From positions 1 to 64,000 of the forward strand of contig CAWKJU010000031.1 in the NCBI GenBank assembly GCA_963849955.1: a DNA stretch of 64,000 nt, in the 5' to 3' direction. The position numbers were made by a program, and so were the translations under genes. Within the stretch, counting starts at the first letter, position 1. Every line of letters starts with the position of its first letter. The stretch comes from CAWFGW01 sp963849955 (GTDB taxonomy: Bacteria; Bacteroidota; Bacteroidia; Cytophagales; JAAEPT01). Positions 62,819-64,000 of the stretch are shown one piece after another. Under the pieces are notes generated by a model that had not been told where the DNA came from, ran no database searches, and worked only from the letters and a program-made list of their open reading frames with translations.

Positions 62819-63001
62819 TTACTTAATTTCTTTGTGAACAGTATATTTATTCAAAACAGCGTTATACTTTTTAAGCTCTAAACGCTCAGTAGTATTTTTT
62901 CTGTTTTTAGTAGTGATATAACGTGAAGTGCCAGGCATTCCACTGTCTTTGTGCTCAGTGCACTCCATGATCACTTGAACTCTATTTCCTTTCTTAGCCA
63001 T
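62819..63001 (-). CDS. rpmG: Ribosomal protein L33
   Basis: The 60-aa protein is a small basic protein of the large ribosomal subunit. 'MAKKGNRVQVIMECTEHKDSGMPGTSRYITTKNRKNTTERLELKKYN' is the L33 pattern; only one of the usual zinc Cys positions is kept (Cys14), as in the zinc-free type. It lies between rpmB and DUF4295, 22 bp after rpmB. Confidence 0.96.
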   Translation of the reverse strand: MAKKGNRVQVIMECTEHKDSGMPGTSRYITTKNRKNTTERLELKKYNAVLNKYTVHKEIK

Positions 63002-63023
63002 TTCCTTGCAAATGATTAGTTAC

Positions 63024-63263
63024 TTATCCGAGAATGTTTCCGTTCTCTCTTGCTTTTTTCAATACTGCAGCCAAACCATTTTTATTAATAGTTCTTAGAG
63101 CAGTTGAAGATACTTTCAATGTAATCCAACGATCTTCTTCTGGTAGATAGAATCGTTTCTTGAAAAGATTTGGTAAAAATCTTCTCTTAGTTTTTATGTT
63201 CGAGTGAGAAACATTGTTTCCTACTTGAGGTCTCTTTCCAGTTATTTGACAAATTCTTGACAT
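63024..63263 (-). CDS. rpmB: Ribosomal protein L28
   Basis: The 79-aa protein has the L28 signature 'ICQITGKRPQVGNNVSHSNIKTKRRFLPN' and 'WITLKVSSTALRTINKNGL'. The N-terminal Cys5 is the only Cys, so it is the zinc-free variant. It leads the rpmB-rpmG-DUF4295-ftsY-rimO unit. Confidence 0.97.
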   Translation of the reverse strand: MSRICQITGKRPQVGNNVSHSNIKTKRRFLPNLFKKRFYLPEEDRWITLKVSSTALRTINKNGLAAVLKKARENGNILG

Positions 63264-63291
63264 GATTTATCCGCTTTTTTCAAATGGGTCA

Positions 63292-63322
63292 CAAATGTCT
63301 CATTTTTTGTGGAAAACTCAAA
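63292..63322 (-). promoter_or_regulatory. Candidate rpmB promoter
   Basis: On the minus strand, TTTG at 63319-63322 and GACATTTG at 63292-63299 (7 of 8 positions of TAnnTTTG) have a 19-nt spacer. The predicted leader is about 25 nt to the rpmB ATG. The -7 element deviates in its first base. Confidence 0.4.
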
Positions 63323-63782
63323 GCTTCCTTAAGAAATATTTCAAAGTATTTTGAATAAGTAAGATATTAGACTGTTAGAGCTGAGATATTAGATTGTTAG
63401 AATCAAGAACCAACAGTCAATCACCAAGTGAAAATTTGAGCAGGTACATATCGTCAAAATGGTTTTTTGTTATAACTCGTCATTCTCGAAATGCGGAATG
63501 TAAATAAAAATATTAGGAATTTCATTGTTCCGATAGCTCATCGGAATGGAAACCTTAGCAGCTCGATTTCTATCGAAATACCCCTGATATTTTGTGAAAA
63601 ACAAAATTCTGCAGTGACGTAACTTAAATCTCACGTTTAAAAATCTAATATCTAATAAAGAAGTATTGAGTACAGAGTACAAAGTATTGAGACAAAAAAT
63701 GCAACAATAGCTAAATGATAACCGCTAATAGCTTTCTAAAAAATCTAACATCTAACATCTCAAAATCTCCTATCTTTGAATT
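63323..63782. repeat. Intergenic filler of degenerate TCTAATATCT-type repeats and small palindromes
   Basis: The region is made of short degenerate units: AGATATTAGA and TTAGATTGTTAGA (63358-63410), TCTAATATCTAA (63640-63655), TATTGAGTACAGAGTACAAAGTATTGAGA (63664-63692 in part), and TCTAACATCTAACATCTC (63743-63760). Palindromes include TTCCGAT-AGCTC-ATCGGAA near 63527-63545. The TATCTTTG at 63771-63778 is a full TAnnTTTG match 4 nt before the hemB ATG. No gene is supported. Similar units occur near 9090-9150, 19885-19925 and 23005-23125. Confidence 0.6.
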
Positions 63783-64000
63783 ATGAATATCAGACCACGC
63801 AGAAACCGAAAGTCAGAAGGGATAAGAAACCTAGTTCAGGAAAATTGGGTAACCAAGCATGATTTATTGTTTCCACTTTTTTTGTTGCCGGGTGAAAACA
63901 AACAAGAGGCAATTAAGTCGATGCCAGGTATTAACCGTTTTTCGTTGGATTTACTTTTAAAAGAAATTGAGCAATGCATGAACATGGGATTAAAAGCCTT
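63783..64000 (+). CDS. hemB: Porphobilinogen synthase (HemB), cut by window edge
   Basis: The reading frame from the ATG at 63783 gives about 72 residues to the window end. 'MNIRPRRNRKSEGIRNLVQEN' and 'LLFPLFLLPGENKQEAIKSM', then 'PGINRFSLDLLLKEIEQC', match the N-terminus of 5-aminolevulinate dehydratase, which makes porphobilinogen for haem. TATCTTTG ends 4 nt before the ATG, implying a leaderless or nearly leaderless transcript. Confidence 0.93.
   Translation, partial: MNIRPRRNRKSEGIRNLVQENWVTKHDLLFPLFLLPGENKQEAIKSMPGINRFSLDLLLKEIEQCMNMGLKA

Noticed and set aside
63470..63682. A 70-aa minus-strand reading frame in the rpmB-hemB gap
   Set aside because: It lies entirely in repeat filler and has no recognisable domain or signal.
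1..64000. tRNA, rRNA, riboswitch, prophage, CRISPR or transposase
   Set aside because: No cloverleaf, conserved rRNA stretch, known riboswitch core, phage structural gene, repeat-spacer array or transposase-like protein was recognised by reading; a covariance-model scan would be needed to exclude small RNAs.

Overview
The window is AT-rich chromosomal DNA of a free-living, probably marine member of the Bacteroidota, most likely Cytophagales-like. The signs are type IX secretion (T9SS) sorting domains of types A and B, a PorP/SprF protein, a bacillithiol gene (bshC), an ECF sigma/FecR pair, a DUF4270 gene beside a short glycogen-synthase-like gene and panC, the rpmB-rpmG-DUF4295-ftsY-rimO block, and several promoters with the Bacteroidota -7 motif TAnnTTTG. 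I found no tRNA, rRNA, CRISPR array, prophage or transposase gene. The rank assignment below phylum is inference.

Layout: 1-10.9 kb is housekeeping. It holds the DUF4270 lipoprotein (cut by the window edge), a synthase-like gene, panC-panD, a flippase-like membrane protein, a heptose/nucleotidyl transferase and a zinc protease, then bshC-5-formyl-THF cyclo-ligase, a nitrilase, and def-ruvX-hemerythrin. From 11 to 18 kb come tex, a large T9SS cargo gene flanked by two related palindromic repeats, an alpha/beta hydrolase and a TPR protein. From 18.2 to 24.8 kb lies a branched-chain amino acid unit on the minus strand, leuA-ilvD-(T9SS cargo)-ilvB. It starts with what looks like a complete classical attenuator: a 12-residue leader peptide rich in Leu, Ile and Val, a terminator hairpin and a competing antiterminator pairing. 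It ends in a terminator whose loop holds the ilvB stop codon.

24.8-35.9 kb is more accessory: an M28 peptidase, an unrecognised membrane-anchored protein convergent with a GT-C-like polytopic protein, a tiny lipoprotein with a possible -1 frameshift site, small secreted proteins, a NarL-type two-component system and a VWA/MoxR-type ATPase pair. 35.9-40.5 kb holds three proteins handled by the cell envelope (S41 protease, M48 protease, DUF6770-like). 40.6-46.7 kb is an operon of DUF4856 lipoprotein, imelysin-like lipoprotein, HTTM membrane protein and TonB-dependent receptor, with a well-matched promoter and a perfect 18-bp palindrome upstream; it looks like a metal (probably iron) acquisition system.

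46.8-60.2 kb is devoted to secretion and the cell surface. It has a multidomain GH5 cellulase with two blocks of calcium-binding repeats, another T9SS cargo, and an ECF sigma-FecR-STN/beta-barrel operon whose last gene is frameshifted. Divergent from that operon runs a type B T9SS cargo, a small lipoprotein and PorP/SprF. The cargo has a putative glutamine-amidotransferase-like head followed by PKD and SprB repeats. The window ends with rimO, ftsY, DUF4295, rpmG and rpmB, a repeat-filled gap, and the start of hemB.

Several genes (5-formyl-THF cyclo-ligase, ruvX, the S41 protease, rimO) can only start at TTG.
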